A stretch of DNA of 64,000 nucleotides from Actinomycetospora cinnamomea (GCF_003096675.1 NZ_QEKW01000001.1:124001-188000), one strand, 5' to 3'. Numbered from the stretch's first letter, positions 8,337 through 17,057 are shown. The notes: generated from the letters alone by a model not told the origin. Numbers and translations: made by a program.

Positions 8337-10124
8337 TCACCGCCACGACCGCAGGGTGGCGATCCGTTCCTCGATCTGCTCCAGCGACGCCATGGGCGTG
8401 GCGGGCCCTCCGCAGTGGCGGCGCAGGTCGCCGTGGATCACGCCGTGCGGCTTGCCGGTGCGGTGGTGGTGCGCGGCGACGAGGGCGTTGAGCTCCCGCC
8501 GGAGATCCTTGAGGCGCTCCGCGACGCCGACGTCGCGCCGGAACTCGCGGGCCGGGGCCGGCTGCTCGGTGGTCGTCGCGGTCGTCACCGCCGACACGGT
8601 CTCCTCGCGGGCCGCCGCCTCGTCGAGCTGCTCGCTCTGGCGGCGCCGCAGCAGCGCCCGCACCTGCTCGGGCTCCAGCAGGCCCGGCAGCCCCAGGTAG
8701 TCCTGCTCCTCGGCCGACCCCGCCCCCGCGGCCGTCCCGAAGGACGAGCCGTCGTAGATCAGCTGGTCGAGCTCGGCCTCCGCGGACAACGCCTCGAACG
8801 CCTTCTCCTGCTCGCCCGGCTCGTCCTCGGTGCGGTTGGCCCGTTCGACGAGCTCGTCGTCCCAGCCCTCCTTCGGGCGGTGGGGCTCGCCGAGCACGTG
8901 GTCGCGCTGCACCTCCAGCTCGCTGGCCAGGGTGAGCAGCGACGGCACGCTCGGCAGGAAGACGCTCGCGGTCTCGCCGGGGCGCCGCGAGCGGACGAAG
9001 CGGCCGACGGCCTGGGCGAAGAACAGCGGGGTCGACGCGCTGGTGGCGTAGACGCCGACCGCGAGGCGTGGGACGTCGACGCCCTCGGACACCATCCGGA
9101 CCGCGACCAGCCACCGGTCGTTCGAGCGCGCGAACTCCGCGATCCGCCCCGAGGCCTTGGGGTCGTCGGACAGCACGACCACCGGCTCCTCGCCGGCGAT
9201 GCGCCGGAGCAGGGTGGCGTAGGCCTTGGCCGTGGTGTGGTCGGTGGCGATGACCAGCCCGCCGGCGTCGGGCACGCCGCCGGCGCGCAGCTGCGTCAGC
9301 CGGGTGTCGGCGGCCTGGAGCACGGCGGGCATCCACTCGCCCTTGGGGTCGAGCGCGGTCTTCCAGGCGCGGGCGTTCTGCTCGGCGGTCAGGGGCTCGC
9401 CGAGGCGGGCGGTCATCTCCTCCCCGGCGCTGGTGCGCCAGCTGGCCTGACCCGAGTAGGCGAGGAACACGACGGGCCGCACCACCCCGTCGGCCAGCGC
9501 ATCGGCGTAGCCGTAGGAGTGGTCGGCCCGCGAGCGCAGCACGCCCGCCGCGTCCGGCTCGTAGGTGATGAAGGGAATCGGACTGTCGTCGGACCGGAAC
9601 GGGGTCCCGGTGAGCGCCAGGCGCCGCGTCGCGCCGGCGAAGGCCTCACGTGTCGCCTCGCCCCACGACTTCGCGTCGCCGGCGTGGTGGATCTCGTCGA
9701 AGATCACCAGCGTGCGCCGGCCCTCGGTGCGGTTCATGTGCAGCACCGGGTGGGCGGCGACCTGCGCGTAGGTGACCGCCACGCCGCGGAAGTCGCTCGA
9801 GGTGCGACCGACCGCGTTGGAGAACTCGGGGTCGAGCGCGAGCCCCGCTCCCTGCGCCGCCTCGGCCCACTGGTGCTTGAGGTGCTCGGTGGGGCACACG
9901 ATCGTCACCGTGTCGACGGTGCGGTCGCCCAGCAGCTCGGCCGCGACGCGCAGCGCGAACGTCGTCTTGCCCGCGCCCGGCGTCGCGACGGCCAGGAAGT
10001 CGCGGGGACGCTCGGCGAGGTAGCGCGTCAGGGCGCGGCGCTGCCACTGGCGCAGCGGCCGCGCCCCCGCCGGCGCCGTGCTGGTGCCCGTACTGATCGG
10101 GCCGTCGGTCGCGCGGGTGGTCAA
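8337..10124 (-). CDS. DEAD/DEAH-box (SF2) helicase
   Basis: A 595-residue superfamily 2 helicase. Walker A is ATPGAGKTT (near residue 47), motif II is the DExH form IFDEIHH (near 140), motif III is LTGTPFR and motif VI is QAVGRFVRS (near 390). The two RecA-like domains are followed by a 200-residue charged, non-helicase C-terminus, part of which (RELNALVAAHHHRTGKPHG) recurs in actinobacterial orthologues as I recall. It resembles XPB/RapA-like ATP-dependent nucleic-acid translocases. The substrate is unknown. It lies directly downstream of DUF3039, a pairing common in actinobacteria, suggesting one operon and perhaps a shared DNA or RNA maintenance role. Confidence 0.9.
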   Translation of the reverse strand: MTTRATDGPISTGTSTAPAGARPLRQWQRRALTRYLAERPRDFLAVATPGAGKTTFALRVAAELLGDRTVDTVTIVCPTEHLKHQWAEAAQGAGLALDPEFSNAVGRTSSDFRGVAVTYAQVAAHPVLHMNRTEGRRTLVIFDEIHHAGDAKSWGEATREAFAGATRRLALTGTPFRSDDSPIPFITYEPDAAGVLRSRADHSYGYADALADGVVRPVVFLAYSGQASWRTSAGEEMTARLGEPLTAEQNARAWKTALDPKGEWMPAVLQAADTRLTQLRAGGVPDAGGLVIATDHTTAKAYATLLRRIAGEEPVVVLSDDPKASGRIAEFARSNDRWLVAVRMVSEGVDVPRLAVGVYATSASTPLFFAQAVGRFVRSRRPGETASVFLPSVPSLLTLASELEVQRDHVLGEPHRPKEGWDDELVERANRTEDEPGEQEKAFEALSAEAELDQLIYDGSSFGTAAGAGSAEEQDYLGLPGLLEPEQVRALLRRRQSEQLDEAAAREETVSAVTTATTTEQPAPAREFRRDVGVAERLKDLRRELNALVAAHHHRTGKPHGVIHGDLRRHCGGPATPMASLEQIEERIATLRSWR

Positions 10125-10169
10125 GAGCCCTCCGGGGCGGGACGTCGGTCTCGGGGGGTGACCTGCGGC

Positions 10170-10421
10170 CTACTCCCCGTCGTCACCGCCGCGGGGCATC
10201 TTGTTGAAGATCTCCTTGCACTTCGGGCACACCGGCGAGCCCGGCTTGGGCGAGCGGGTGACCGGGAAGGTCTCGCCGCACAGCGCCACCACCATCGACC
10301 CGGTGACCGCCGACTCGGCGAGCTTGTTCTTCCGGACGTAGTGGAACATCTTCGGGTCGTCGTCACCCGTGCGGTCGGTCCCCTGCGGGCGGGTGTCGGG
10401 AAGCACCGCGGTCTGGCTCAT
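10170..10421 (-). CDS. DUF3039 domain protein
   Basis: An 83-residue protein with the DUF3039 core (KMFHYVRKNKLAESAVTG, then VALCGETFPVTRSPKPGS) and a zinc-ribbon-like pair CGE...CPKC. It is found next to SF2 helicase genes across actinobacteria. The chosen ATG (10421) begins MSQTAVLP; an in-frame ATG three codons upstream is possible. The helicase gene starts 45 nt downstream on the same strand. Function is unknown; zinc binding is inferred from the cysteines. Confidence 0.85.
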   Translation of the reverse strand: MSQTAVLPDTRPQGTDRTGDDDPKMFHYVRKNKLAESAVTGSMVVALCGETFPVTRSPKPGSPVCPKCKEIFNKMPRGGDDGE

Positions 10422-10567
10422 GTCTCCCATGATGCCCCACACCCCCGACGGCGGACCCACACCGGGCTCACGCGTTCTGCCCCCGGCGGATCCCGCGAAA
10501 CGGCACCCACGCTCCCGGCCCGGCTGCCACCGTGACCCCACCCGGCCCCCGGACCCGAGGAGTGCTC

Positions 10568-12004
10568 GTGACGTTCCCGGCCCCCGCCGTACGTCACGGC
10601 GTGCCCCGCCCCGCCGGACCCCTGCCCTGGCGCACGCTCGCCCCCGAGCGGGCCGGCGAGATCACCGCGACCCTGGCGCCGGCCCGCGCGTCCCGCCGCG
10701 GCCGGGCCGAGCCGGCGCCGGCCGAGGAGCTGCCCGACCTGCCGGTCCGCCGCCGCGACGAGGTGCGGGCGTTCGTCGCCGCGCACCGCCCGCGGCTGAT
10801 GCGGCTCGGCCTGCACCTCGTGGTCGCCGCGCTGCCCCTGCTGGCGATCTCCGCGCACGTGTTCGGCGTCGCCTTCATGCACGTGACGGCCGGGGTGGTC
10901 GTCGTGCCGCTGACGCTCGTGGTGCTCCTGCTGGCACTGTTCGCGCCGGTGCCGGAGGACCGGCTCGTGCGGGCCGGCGTGGGGTGGGGCGTCGTCGCCA
11001 CGCTCGTCTACGACGCGGTGCGCCTCGACACGGTCTACCTGCTCGGGCTGTGGGGCGACTTCATCCCGACGGTCGGCACCTGGATCCTCGACGTCGACGC
11101 GGGCTCCTCGACGGCCGGGGCGCTCGTGGGCTACGTCTGGCGCTACGTCGGCGACGGCGGCGGCATCGGCGTCGCCTTCTTCGTGCTGGTGGCGGCGACG
11201 GGGCTGCGCCGGTGGGGCCGGCGGGCGACGGTCGCGGCGTCGGTGGTGTTCGCGGTCTTCCCGGTGTGGACCGGGCTGGTCGCGACCGTGGCGGTCGCGC
11301 CGCGCGGCGAGCAGCAGATGTTCCCGCTGACCGTCACCACGGTGAGCCTCTCGCTGCTCGGTCACCTCGTGTTCGGCCTGGTCCTGGGGCTGGGGTGCGC
11401 CCGGTGCCGGCGGCTGGAGGAGTACTGGCCGTGGACGCCGCTGCTCGACCTGCGGCGCCGTGGCCGGCCCACCGGCGTGTCCGTGGCGACGCGCTCGTCG
11501 GCCGACGAGGGTTGGGGCCCGCCGGCGCTCGTCGCGGGCCGCCGCCGTGGCCGGGACGGCGACCCGGAGCTCACCGAGATCCGTGTCGAACGCCCCGTGC
11601 GGCGGCCGGGGGCGGCGTCCCGAGACGGGACGAGCGGGCCGGCGTCCCGCCCGGTGCGGGTCGTCGGCGTCGCGTCGGGCCCGCTGCCGGTCCCGGGGGC
11701 ACCGTCCGGTCCGCTGCCGGTTCCGGACCCGCGCGCGGGAGCGCGACGCGACCCGCGCTCCGGGCCCCTGCCGGTGGCGGGCGCTGCCCGGTCGCCCGGG
11801 ACGCCGGGACGCGTGGGCGCGGCTCCCGGGGGGCCGTCGTCCGGCCGCGTGCCGGTCCCAGTGTCGGGGCCGGTCCCGCCGTGCTCCTCCCGACCCTGGT
11901 CGCGGCCGGTCCCGCCCGGTGCCGCCGACCCGTGGCTCGGCCACGGTCGGGACCGGTCCGCGAGTTCGGCGAAAGCGCACCCGGGCGCCGTGGCGCCGCA
12001 CTAG
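10568..12004 (+). CDS. Multi-pass membrane protein with Pro-rich C-terminal repeats, unknown function
   Basis: A 478-residue protein. After a basic N-terminal segment, residues about 75-270 hold six or so hydrophobic helices (LHLVVAALPLLAISAHVFGV, VVVVPLTLVVLLLALFAPV and others). A Cys pair with basic residues (GCARCRRLEEYWPW) follows, then a 200-residue Pro/Gly/Arg tail in which SGPLPVP-like units recur (ASGPLPVPG, PSGPLPVPD, RSGPLPVAG). GTG 10568 was chosen over the upstream GTG because GAGGAG lies 5 nt before it. It is followed 39 nt later by the DUF1996 gene on the same strand. I do not recognise a family. The tail is likely disordered and cytoplasmic. Confidence 0.75.
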   Translation: MTFPAPAVRHGVPRPAGPLPWRTLAPERAGEITATLAPARASRRGRAEPAPAEELPDLPVRRRDEVRAFVAAHRPRLMRLGLHLVVAALPLLAISAHVFGVAFMHVTAGVVVVPLTLVVLLLALFAPVPEDRLVRAGVGWGVVATLVYDAVRLDTVYLLGLWGDFIPTVGTWILDVDAGSSTAGALVGYVWRYVGDGGGIGVAFFVLVAATGLRRWGRRATVAASVVFAVFPVWTGLVATVAVAPRGEQQMFPLTVTTVSLSLLGHLVFGLVLGLGCARCRRLEEYWPWTPLLDLRRRGRPTGVSVATRSSADEGWGPPALVAGRRRGRDGDPELTEIRVERPVRRPGAASRDGTSGPASRPVRVVGVASGPLPVPGAPSGPLPVPDPRAGARRDPRSGPLPVAGAARSPGTPGRVGAAPGGPSSGRVPVPVSGPVPPCSSRPWSRPVPPGAADPWLGHGRDRSASSAKAHPGAVAPH

Positions 12005-12043
12005 CGTCCGCCCCGTCGGGTGGTGGACTCGGGACGGAGGGCG

Positions 12044-13612
12044 ATGGACGGGTGGGGGCGGGGGCGTTCGCCACGGTCACGGCGCCGTGCGTCCGCGCGG
12101 ACGCCGCCGCCGGCCGTGCCGGAGAGCCCGTGGGCGGCGCTCGACCGCCGTCACGACGACGGGCCCCGCCGGCTGCCGGTCCTCGCCCTCGCCCTCGCCG
12201 CCGCGGCGGCGCTGATCGTGGGCGCCGCCCTCGCCGGCGGGACGCCGCTGATGTCCCACGGCGGGCTCGTCCCGATCGCCGAGGACGACGCCGACCCCGG
12301 CGACTCCGGTGGGGGGCAGCAGGACGAGGAGGAGGACGGCGCCCAGGCCGGCGACGACCAGGGCGACGACCAGGGCGACGGCGGCGGAGAGGGTGACGAC
12401 GGCGGAGAGGGTGACGACGGCGAGGAGTTCCCGGGCCGCGACCAGATCGGGCGGGCGAGCGCGGACGAGTACGTCGACATCCAGGACGTCCGGCGCGGCC
12501 CCCGCGGCGAGGGCGGGGTGTTCTCCGGGGGCAGCTACAGCATCCGGTGCGCACTGAGCGACCACCACAACTCCGACAACCCGATCATCGCGCCGGGGGT
12601 GCGCAACGGCGCCCAGCACACCCACGACTACGCGGGCAACGAGGGCGCCAACTTCGCCTCGGACCTCGAGACGCTCCAGGAGTCGTCCACCACGTGCACC
12701 AACGGCGACCGCTCCCCCATCTTCTGGCCGGTCCTGCGCGACCTGCGCGGCGTCGGCCCCGATGTGGGCGCCGACGGCGGGAGCCTCGACGGCAACGTCG
12801 GCTCCTTCGTCGAGCCGTCGTCGGTGGACTACACGTTCCACGGGCACGGCACCCGGCGCACCGAGGCCATGCCACTGAACATCACGCTGGTCACCGGGTC
12901 GGCCAAGGCCGGCACGAACGACGGCGAGGGCAACAACGCCAAGTACACGTGCACCGGGTTCGCCGACCGGCTCACCGACCGGTACCCGATCTGCCCCCAG
13001 GGCTCGTCGATGCAGCGCGTCTACGACTTCCCGAGCTGCTGGAACGGGCAGGACCTCGACTCCGAGGACCACGCGAGCCACATCCGCTACCCCGACGAGC
13101 GGGGCGAGTGCGACGACGACCTCGTCCCCGTCCCCGCGCTGCGCATCACGGTGACGTACGAGGACCCGCCGCCGGGGCGGCTGTTCGCCATCGACAGCTT
13201 CCCCGAGCAGCAGCACGACCCGATCACCGACCACGCCCTGATCGAGTACCTGTCGTCCGAGCGTCGAGCCCAGCAGGGCGCGGAGTGCATCAACGACGCG
13301 CGCCGCTGCGTCCAGGGCCCGGAGCAGGACGGGGCCGCGTCGGGGTCCACCGACACCGCCGATCGCGTGCCGCGCTCCCGGACCTTCGCGCACGCGCTCG
13401 CGACGCACGCCCAGCACGGCGTCCACGGCAGCGAGCGGCGCGAACCGACGGGCGCGGCACGGCCGACCGCACCGGCCACCCACGACCACGGCCCGTCACC
13501 GTCGGTGTGGCAGGCCCGGCCCTGCGCGGAGCCGACCCCGCCGGTGCTCGCCGCTCCGGGTTCCTCGACGGTGCCGGCACGGCGGGAGCACCCGACGGCC
13601 TGCTGCTGCTGA
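12044..13612 (+). CDS. DUF1996 domain protein, membrane-anchored or secreted
   Basis: A 522-residue protein. A basic N-terminus and one hydrophobic segment (VLALALAAAAALIVGAAL, about residues 47-64) act as signal or anchor. Next is an extracellular acidic linker of Gly/Asp/Glu units (residues about 85-130), then a DUF1996 domain with the characteristic DFPSCWNG and preceding YPICP, plus conserved His-rich HTHDYAGN. DUF1996 occurs in secreted proteins of actinomycetes and fungi with no settled activity. ATG 12044 follows GGAGG; a -10-like TAGCGT at 12002-12007 overlaps the previous stop. The last 90 residues are low-complexity (Ala/Pro/Arg/His) and end in Cys-Cys-Cys, so the natural C-terminus may be unclear. 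Confidence 0.85.
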   Translation: MDGWGRGRSPRSRRRASARTPPPAVPESPWAALDRRHDDGPRRLPVLALALAAAAALIVGAALAGGTPLMSHGGLVPIAEDDADPGDSGGGQQDEEEDGAQAGDDQGDDQGDGGGEGDDGGEGDDGEEFPGRDQIGRASADEYVDIQDVRRGPRGEGGVFSGGSYSIRCALSDHHNSDNPIIAPGVRNGAQHTHDYAGNEGANFASDLETLQESSTTCTNGDRSPIFWPVLRDLRGVGPDVGADGGSLDGNVGSFVEPSSVDYTFHGHGTRRTEAMPLNITLVTGSAKAGTNDGEGNNAKYTCTGFADRLTDRYPICPQGSSMQRVYDFPSCWNGQDLDSEDHASHIRYPDERGECDDDLVPVPALRITVTYEDPPPGRLFAIDSFPEQQHDPITDHALIEYLSSERRAQQGAECINDARRCVQGPEQDGAASGSTDTADRVPRSRTFAHALATHAQHGVHGSERREPTGAARPTAPATHDHGPSPSVWQARPCAEPTPPVLAAPGSSTVPARREHPTACCC

Positions 13613-13631
13613 CCTGCCCTCCGCGGTGGGG

Positions 13632-14090
13632 TCAGCCCTCCGAGCCGGTCCGGGGCGCCTCGGGATCGACGGTGCGCGGGGGTTCGTGGTCGGCGGAGTC
13701 CTGGCGGGCCTGCCGCGGCCGCTCGCTCTCCCCGACGAACGGGCGCCGCCCGTCGAGCACCTCGGCGGCCTCGATGATCCGCGCGTCCGGCACCCCACCG
13801 AGCTCTCGGTCGCCGCGCTTGAAGCGGTTGGCCTTCTCGGCCTTCTTCGCCGGGCGGTCGTTGGCGATGAGCACCGCGACCCACGGCAGCGGCACCGAGA
13901 GCACGATGAAGGCGACCGCGACCCACGGCCGCTGGAAGCCGATGCCGGCGATGCCGGCGAGCACGAGGCACGGGATGCGGAACGCCATGATCAGCGAGTA
14001 GCGCTTCTTCCGGGCCGCGAACTCCTCGTCGTACGAGACCTGGGCCTCGGTGATCAGGATGGGCCCGTCGTCGTCCTGACGTCGGTTCAA
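13632..14090 (-). CDS. DUF3099 domain membrane protein
   Basis: A 152-residue protein with a typical DUF3099 start (PILITEAQVSYDEEFAARKK), then two transmembrane helices (IMAFRIPCLVLAGIAGIGF and WVAVAFIVLSVPLPWVAVLI) and a charged cytoplasmic tail. TTG at 14090 is proposed because GAGGAGG lies 9 nt upstream; an in-frame GTG would overlap that ribosome site. DUF3099 genes commonly lie near DUF3039 and sigma factor genes in actinobacteria. Function is unknown. It is convergent with the DUF1996 gene, leaving a 19-nt gap. Confidence 0.85.
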   Translation of the reverse strand: MNRRQDDDGPILITEAQVSYDEEFAARKKRYSLIMAFRIPCLVLAGIAGIGFQRPWVAVAFIVLSVPLPWVAVLIANDRPAKKAEKANRFKRGDRELGGVPDARIIEAAEVLDGRRPFVGESERPRQARQDSADHEPPRTVDPEAPRTGSEG

Positions 14091-14184
14091 CGCGTGTCGC
14101 CTCCTCGGCACCAGCCGTCTCCCGCGGGTGCCCTCGCGTCCCAGACTCAACCCTGGACGCCCGCAGCGCCACCGGAGGGACGGG

Positions 14185-14784
14185 TCAGGTGGACGCCTCC
14201 GCCTTGGCGGCCTTGGCGGCCTTGGCGGCCTTCTTCTGGGCCTGCTTGAACTCGCGCACCTCGCCGAGGGTCACGGGGTCGACGACGTCGGCGATCGAGC
14301 GCCGCGAACCGTCCTCCCCGTACGCGCCCGCGGCCTCGCGCCACCCCTCCGGGCGCACGCCGCACTGCTTGCCGAGCAGCGCCGTGAAGATCTGCGCCTT
14401 CTGCCTGCCGAAGCCGGGCAGCGACTGCAGGTTCGCCAGCACCTCGCGCCCGTCGGCCGCGTCGGCCCACAGCCGTTCCGCCTCGCCGCCCCAGTCCGCG
14501 ACGAGCGCGCGGCACAGCGCCTGCACCCGCTCGGCCATCGACCGCGGGTAGCGGTGCAGCGCGGGCGGCCCGGTGAACGCGGCGACCAGCGCCTCGGTGT
14601 CGTGCTCGGCGAGGCCGGCGGCCGTCAGCGGCGCGCCGAGGCGCTCGGTGAGCAGCGCGGGCGAGGCGAACGCCCGCTCCATGGGGAACTGCTGGTCGAG
14701 CAGCATGCCGATCAGCAGCGCCAACGGGTTGTCGCTGAGGACCGCGTCGGCCTCGGGGTCCTGCGCGAGGGTCAGGTCGGGCAC
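14185..14784 (-). CDS. HhH-GPD base-excision DNA repair glycosylase family protein
   Basis: A 199-residue protein of the HhH-GPD superfamily. The helix-hairpin-helix is NLQSLPGFGRQKAQIFTALL (about residues 130-150), preceded by ALLIGMLLDQQFPMERAF, the usual first helix. Members remove damaged or mismatched bases; this short actinobacterial subfamily has no confirmed substrate, and the catalytic Asp is not obvious. The C-terminus is a Lys/Ala repeat (KKAAKAAKAAKAEA). GTG 14784 lies 4 nt after the stop of a GNAT gene remnant (14789-14840), whose last codons supply the GAGG ribosome site. It therefore looks like the second gene of a former GNAT-glycosylase pair. Confidence 0.82.
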   Translation of the reverse strand: MPDLTLAQDPEADAVLSDNPLALLIGMLLDQQFPMERAFASPALLTERLGAPLTAAGLAEHDTEALVAAFTGPPALHRYPRSMAERVQALCRALVADWGGEAERLWADAADGREVLANLQSLPGFGRQKAQIFTALLGKQCGVRPEGWREAAGAYGEDGSRRSIADVVDPVTLGEVREFKQAQKKAAKAAKAAKAEAST

Positions 14785-14788
14785 TCCG

Positions 14789-14840
14789 TCAGCCTCGCAG
14801 ATCGCGCGTGAGCACGGCGAACCTGAAGTCGTCGCCGCGG
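14789..14840 (-). pseudogene. Remnant 3' end of a GNAT acetyltransferase gene
   Basis: Read on the minus strand, these 52 nt encode RGDDFRFAVLTRDLRG and a stop. That matches the last 16 residues (RGDNFRFAVLEKDLRG) of the intact GNAT gene at 19937-20464 in 13 of 16 positions. The DNA is identical at 42 of 52 positions. Upstream of this the similarity stops abruptly. It is either the tail of a lost paralogue or a duplicated gene end left by insertion of the 5.1 kb kinase-oxidase cassette. Confidence 0.8.
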
Positions 14841-14909
14841 AGATCGGGCCCGGCCCGTGACCTCCCTCCGCCACCGGCCCACCGTCTCGCCACGCTGCAG
14901 CGATCGCGG

Positions 14910-14944
14910 TACCGCCGCACCGCAGGCATGGGACGGGTGCGGTA
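14910..14944. promoter_or_regulatory. Two-part motif before the histidine kinase gene
   Basis: TACCGCCGCACC (14910-14921) and GGTGCGGTA (14936-14944) form a loose inverted pair that ends 46 nt before the -10-like TACAGT (14991-14996). Near-identical parts precede the monooxygenase gene at almost the same distance from its -10. A likely binding site of the co-encoded response regulator. Confidence 0.45.
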
Positions 14945-14990
14945 CGACGCGGGTGCCGCCGGGACGACGCCGCGACGGCGTGGTCCGGCC

Positions 14991-14996
14991 TACAGT
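14991..14996 (+). promoter_or_regulatory. -10 element of the kinase/regulator operon
   Basis: TACAGT fits TANNNT and lies 65 nt before the proposed GTG start at 15062. No good -35 is visible, which fits an activator-dependent promoter. Confidence 0.45.
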
Positions 14997-15061
14997 GAAC
15001 CGACGGCGCCGCGACCCTCCGGCCACCGCCGGCCGGGGCCGGCGTGAGGCGAGGGCTGGAT

Positions 15062-16261
15062 GTGACTGACCGACCGTCTCCCCCGACGACTCCCGGCGAG
15101 GCCCGCTCCCGCCCCGGGGACGGCTCGCGGTGGACGGCGCTCGCCGTCGACACCGGCGTCGCGGCGGCAACGGCGCTCGCTTCGGTCGTGGCGCTGCTCT
15201 CCGCCGACGAGGCGGGCAGCCGCCCTCCGGACGCCGTCGCGGTCGGCCTGCTCGTGACCGCCGCTGCCGCTCTGCTGATGCGCCGGCCACGGCCGAGGAC
15301 CGCCCTGTGCGGCACGGTCGGGTTCGCGCTGGTCTACCTGGCCCTCGACTACCCCGGCGGACCGGAACTTCCGGTGCTGATGGTGGCCTTCTACAGCGTC
15401 GCGGCGGCCGGCCAGAGGTGGGAGACGGTGCTGATCGTCGTACTGTTCGGCGGCGGCGGCGCGGTGTACCGGGCGGTCGTGGAGCGGGAGTCCGTGCTGG
15501 AGATCACCGTGACCGTCGCGCTGCTCGTGCTCGCCTTCCTGCTCGGCGACGGCGTCTCCACGCGGCGGCGGCTGCGGGCGGAAGTCCAGGAGCGCCTGCG
15601 GGCGGTGGCGGTCGAGAAGGAGCTCGAGGCGCAGACCCGGATCAGCGGGGAGCGCATGCGGATCGCCCAGGAGCTGCACGACGTCCTGGCGCACACCATC
15701 ACCACGATGACCGTGCACGCCGGGGCCGCCTCCGACCTGCTGGGCCACCAGCCCGAGCAGGCCCGCCGCTCGCTGGCGACGCTGCGTGCCTCCGGCCGGG
15801 ACGCGATGGCGGAGCTGCGCGCGACGGTCGCCGTGCTGCGCTCCGGAGACGAGGAGCCGCCCCGGCGGTCCGCGCCGGGGCTGTCCCAGCTCGAGGCCCT
15901 GGTCGAAGGGGTCCGGCAGGCAGGCCTGCCGGTCGAGCTGGAGGTCCGCGGTGAGCCGCGTGAACTCCCTTCGGCGGTCGAACTGACGGTGTACCGGATC
16001 GTGCAGGAGAGCCTGACCAACGTGATCCGCCACGCTCGCGCGTCCCGGGCGGCCGTGTGCGTCCACGTGGCAACCACCGCGGTCGAGGTGACCGTGGAGG
16101 ACGACGGCGGCGGCCGCGGGGACAGACCGGCGCCCGGCGTTGGGTTGGCGGGCCTCACCGAGCGGGTCCGGGCGCTGGGGGGCGCCCTCCTCACGGGGGA
16201 CCGCCCGGACCGCGGCTTCCGAGTGTCCGCGACGCTGCCGGCACCGGAGACGACGGAGTGA
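15062..16261 (+). CDS. Two-component sensor histidine kinase (NarL-type, HisKA_3)
   Basis: A 399-residue kinase. Four or so short hydrophobic segments fill residues about 25-165 with almost no extracellular loop, so it probably senses a membrane or intramembrane signal. A coiled segment follows. The HisKA_3 box is RIAQELHDVLAHT (phospho-acceptor His near residue 205), then the HATPase_c N box (ESLTNVIRHA) and G boxes (VEDDGGG, GVGLAGLTERV). GTG 15062 has GAGGG about 6 nt upstream; GTG 15044 is an alternative. Its TGA overlaps the GTG of the response regulator by 4 nt, so the pair is translationally coupled. The signal is unknown. Confidence 0.93.
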   Translation: MTDRPSPPTTPGEARSRPGDGSRWTALAVDTGVAAATALASVVALLSADEAGSRPPDAVAVGLLVTAAAALLMRRPRPRTALCGTVGFALVYLALDYPGGPELPVLMVAFYSVAAAGQRWETVLIVVLFGGGGAVYRAVVERESVLEITVTVALLVLAFLLGDGVSTRRRLRAEVQERLRAVAVEKELEAQTRISGERMRIAQELHDVLAHTITTMTVHAGAASDLLGHQPEQARRSLATLRASGRDAMAELRATVAVLRSGDEEPPRRSAPGLSQLEALVEGVRQAGLPVELEVRGEPRELPSAVELTVYRIVQESLTNVIRHARASRAAVCVHVATTAVEVTVEDDGGGRGDRPAPGVGLAGLTERVRALGGALLTGDRPDRGFRVSATLPAPETTE

Positions 16262-16944
16262 GGGACGGGACCGCGCGTGACCCGGTGGTGCGGGTGCTGC
16301 TCGCCGACGACCAGGCACTGGTGCGCGCGGGCTTCCGCCTCGTCCTCGAGCGGGACGAGCGCATCGAGGTGGTCGACGAGGCGGCCGACGGCTCGGAAGC
16401 GGTCGTGCTGGCCCGGCAGCACCACCCCGACGTGGTCCTCATGGACATCCGCATGCCGGTCATCGACGGCATCGAGGCCACGCGCCGCATCCTCACGGAC
16501 GGCCGGTCGGACACCCCGCGCGTCGTCGTCCTCACCACCTACGAGCAGGACGACTACATCGCGGATGCCCTGCAGGCCGGCTCCAGCGGCTTCCTGCTCA
16601 AGGACGTCGAACCGGAGGACCTCCGCCGAGCGGTGCACGTCGTCGCGGCCGGCGACGCCCTGCTCTCCCCCAGCGTCACGCGCCGGCTCCTGGACACCCT
16701 GCGGGCCCGTCCCGACCGGCGACCCCAGCAGCCCGAGCGGCTCGACGTGCTCACACCGCGCGAGCGCGAGGTGGTCGCCCTGGTCGGACGCGGGCTGAGC
16801 ACCGCCGAGATCGGCAAGGCGCTGTCCATGAGCCCGGCCACCGCCAAGACGCACGTCAACCGGGCGATGGGCAAGCTGCACGCCCGGGACCGCGCCCAAC
16901 TGGTCGTCATCGCCCACGAGACCGGGCTGGTCTCGCCGCACTGA
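16258..16944 (+). CDS. LuxR/NarL-family response regulator
   Basis: A 228-residue regulator. The receiver domain begins VRVLLADDQALVRAGF, with the phospho-acceptor Asp in VVLMDIRMPV and the conserved Lys in FLLKDVEPEDL. The C-terminal LuxR helix-turn-helix is LTPREREVVALVGRGLSTAE followed by ATAKTHVNRAMGKL. GTG 16258 overlaps the kinase stop (GTGA). It is the partner of the kinase and probably controls its own operon and the adjacent monooxygenase-oxidase pair, because both promoter regions carry the same two-part motif. Confidence 0.93.
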   Translation: MRDGTARDPVVRVLLADDQALVRAGFRLVLERDERIEVVDEAADGSEAVVLARQHHPDVVLMDIRMPVIDGIEATRRILTDGRSDTPRVVVLTTYEQDDYIADALQAGSSGFLLKDVEPEDLRRAVHVVAAGDALLSPSVTRRLLDTLRARPDRRPQQPERLDVLTPREREVVALVGRGLSTAEIGKALSMSPATAKTHVNRAMGKLHARDRAQLVVIAHETGLVSPH

Positions 16945-16978
16945 CCCGGCCCCGGGTCCGACGAACGCGGCAGCCGCG

Positions 16979-17006
16979 TATCGCCGCACCCACCGCCGAT
17001 GCGGTA
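16979..17006. promoter_or_regulatory. Two-part motif before the monooxygenase gene
   Basis: TATCGCCGCACC (16979-16990) and GATGCGGTA (16998-17006) repeat the parts found before the kinase gene. They end 45 nt before TAGCGT (17052-17057), the likely -10, against 46 nt at the kinase promoter. The gap between parts is 7 nt here and 14 nt there. Confidence 0.45.
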
Positions 17007-17051
17007 GCCGGCTCGCACCGTCGCGCCGATGGCGGGAGAGCCCCGCATTCC

Positions 17052-17057
17052 TAGCGT
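17052..17057 (+). promoter_or_regulatory. -10 element of the monooxygenase/oxidase operon
   Basis: TAGCGT (TANNNT) lies 80 nt before the ATG of the FAD monooxygenase. The -35 region is weak. Confidence 0.4.
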
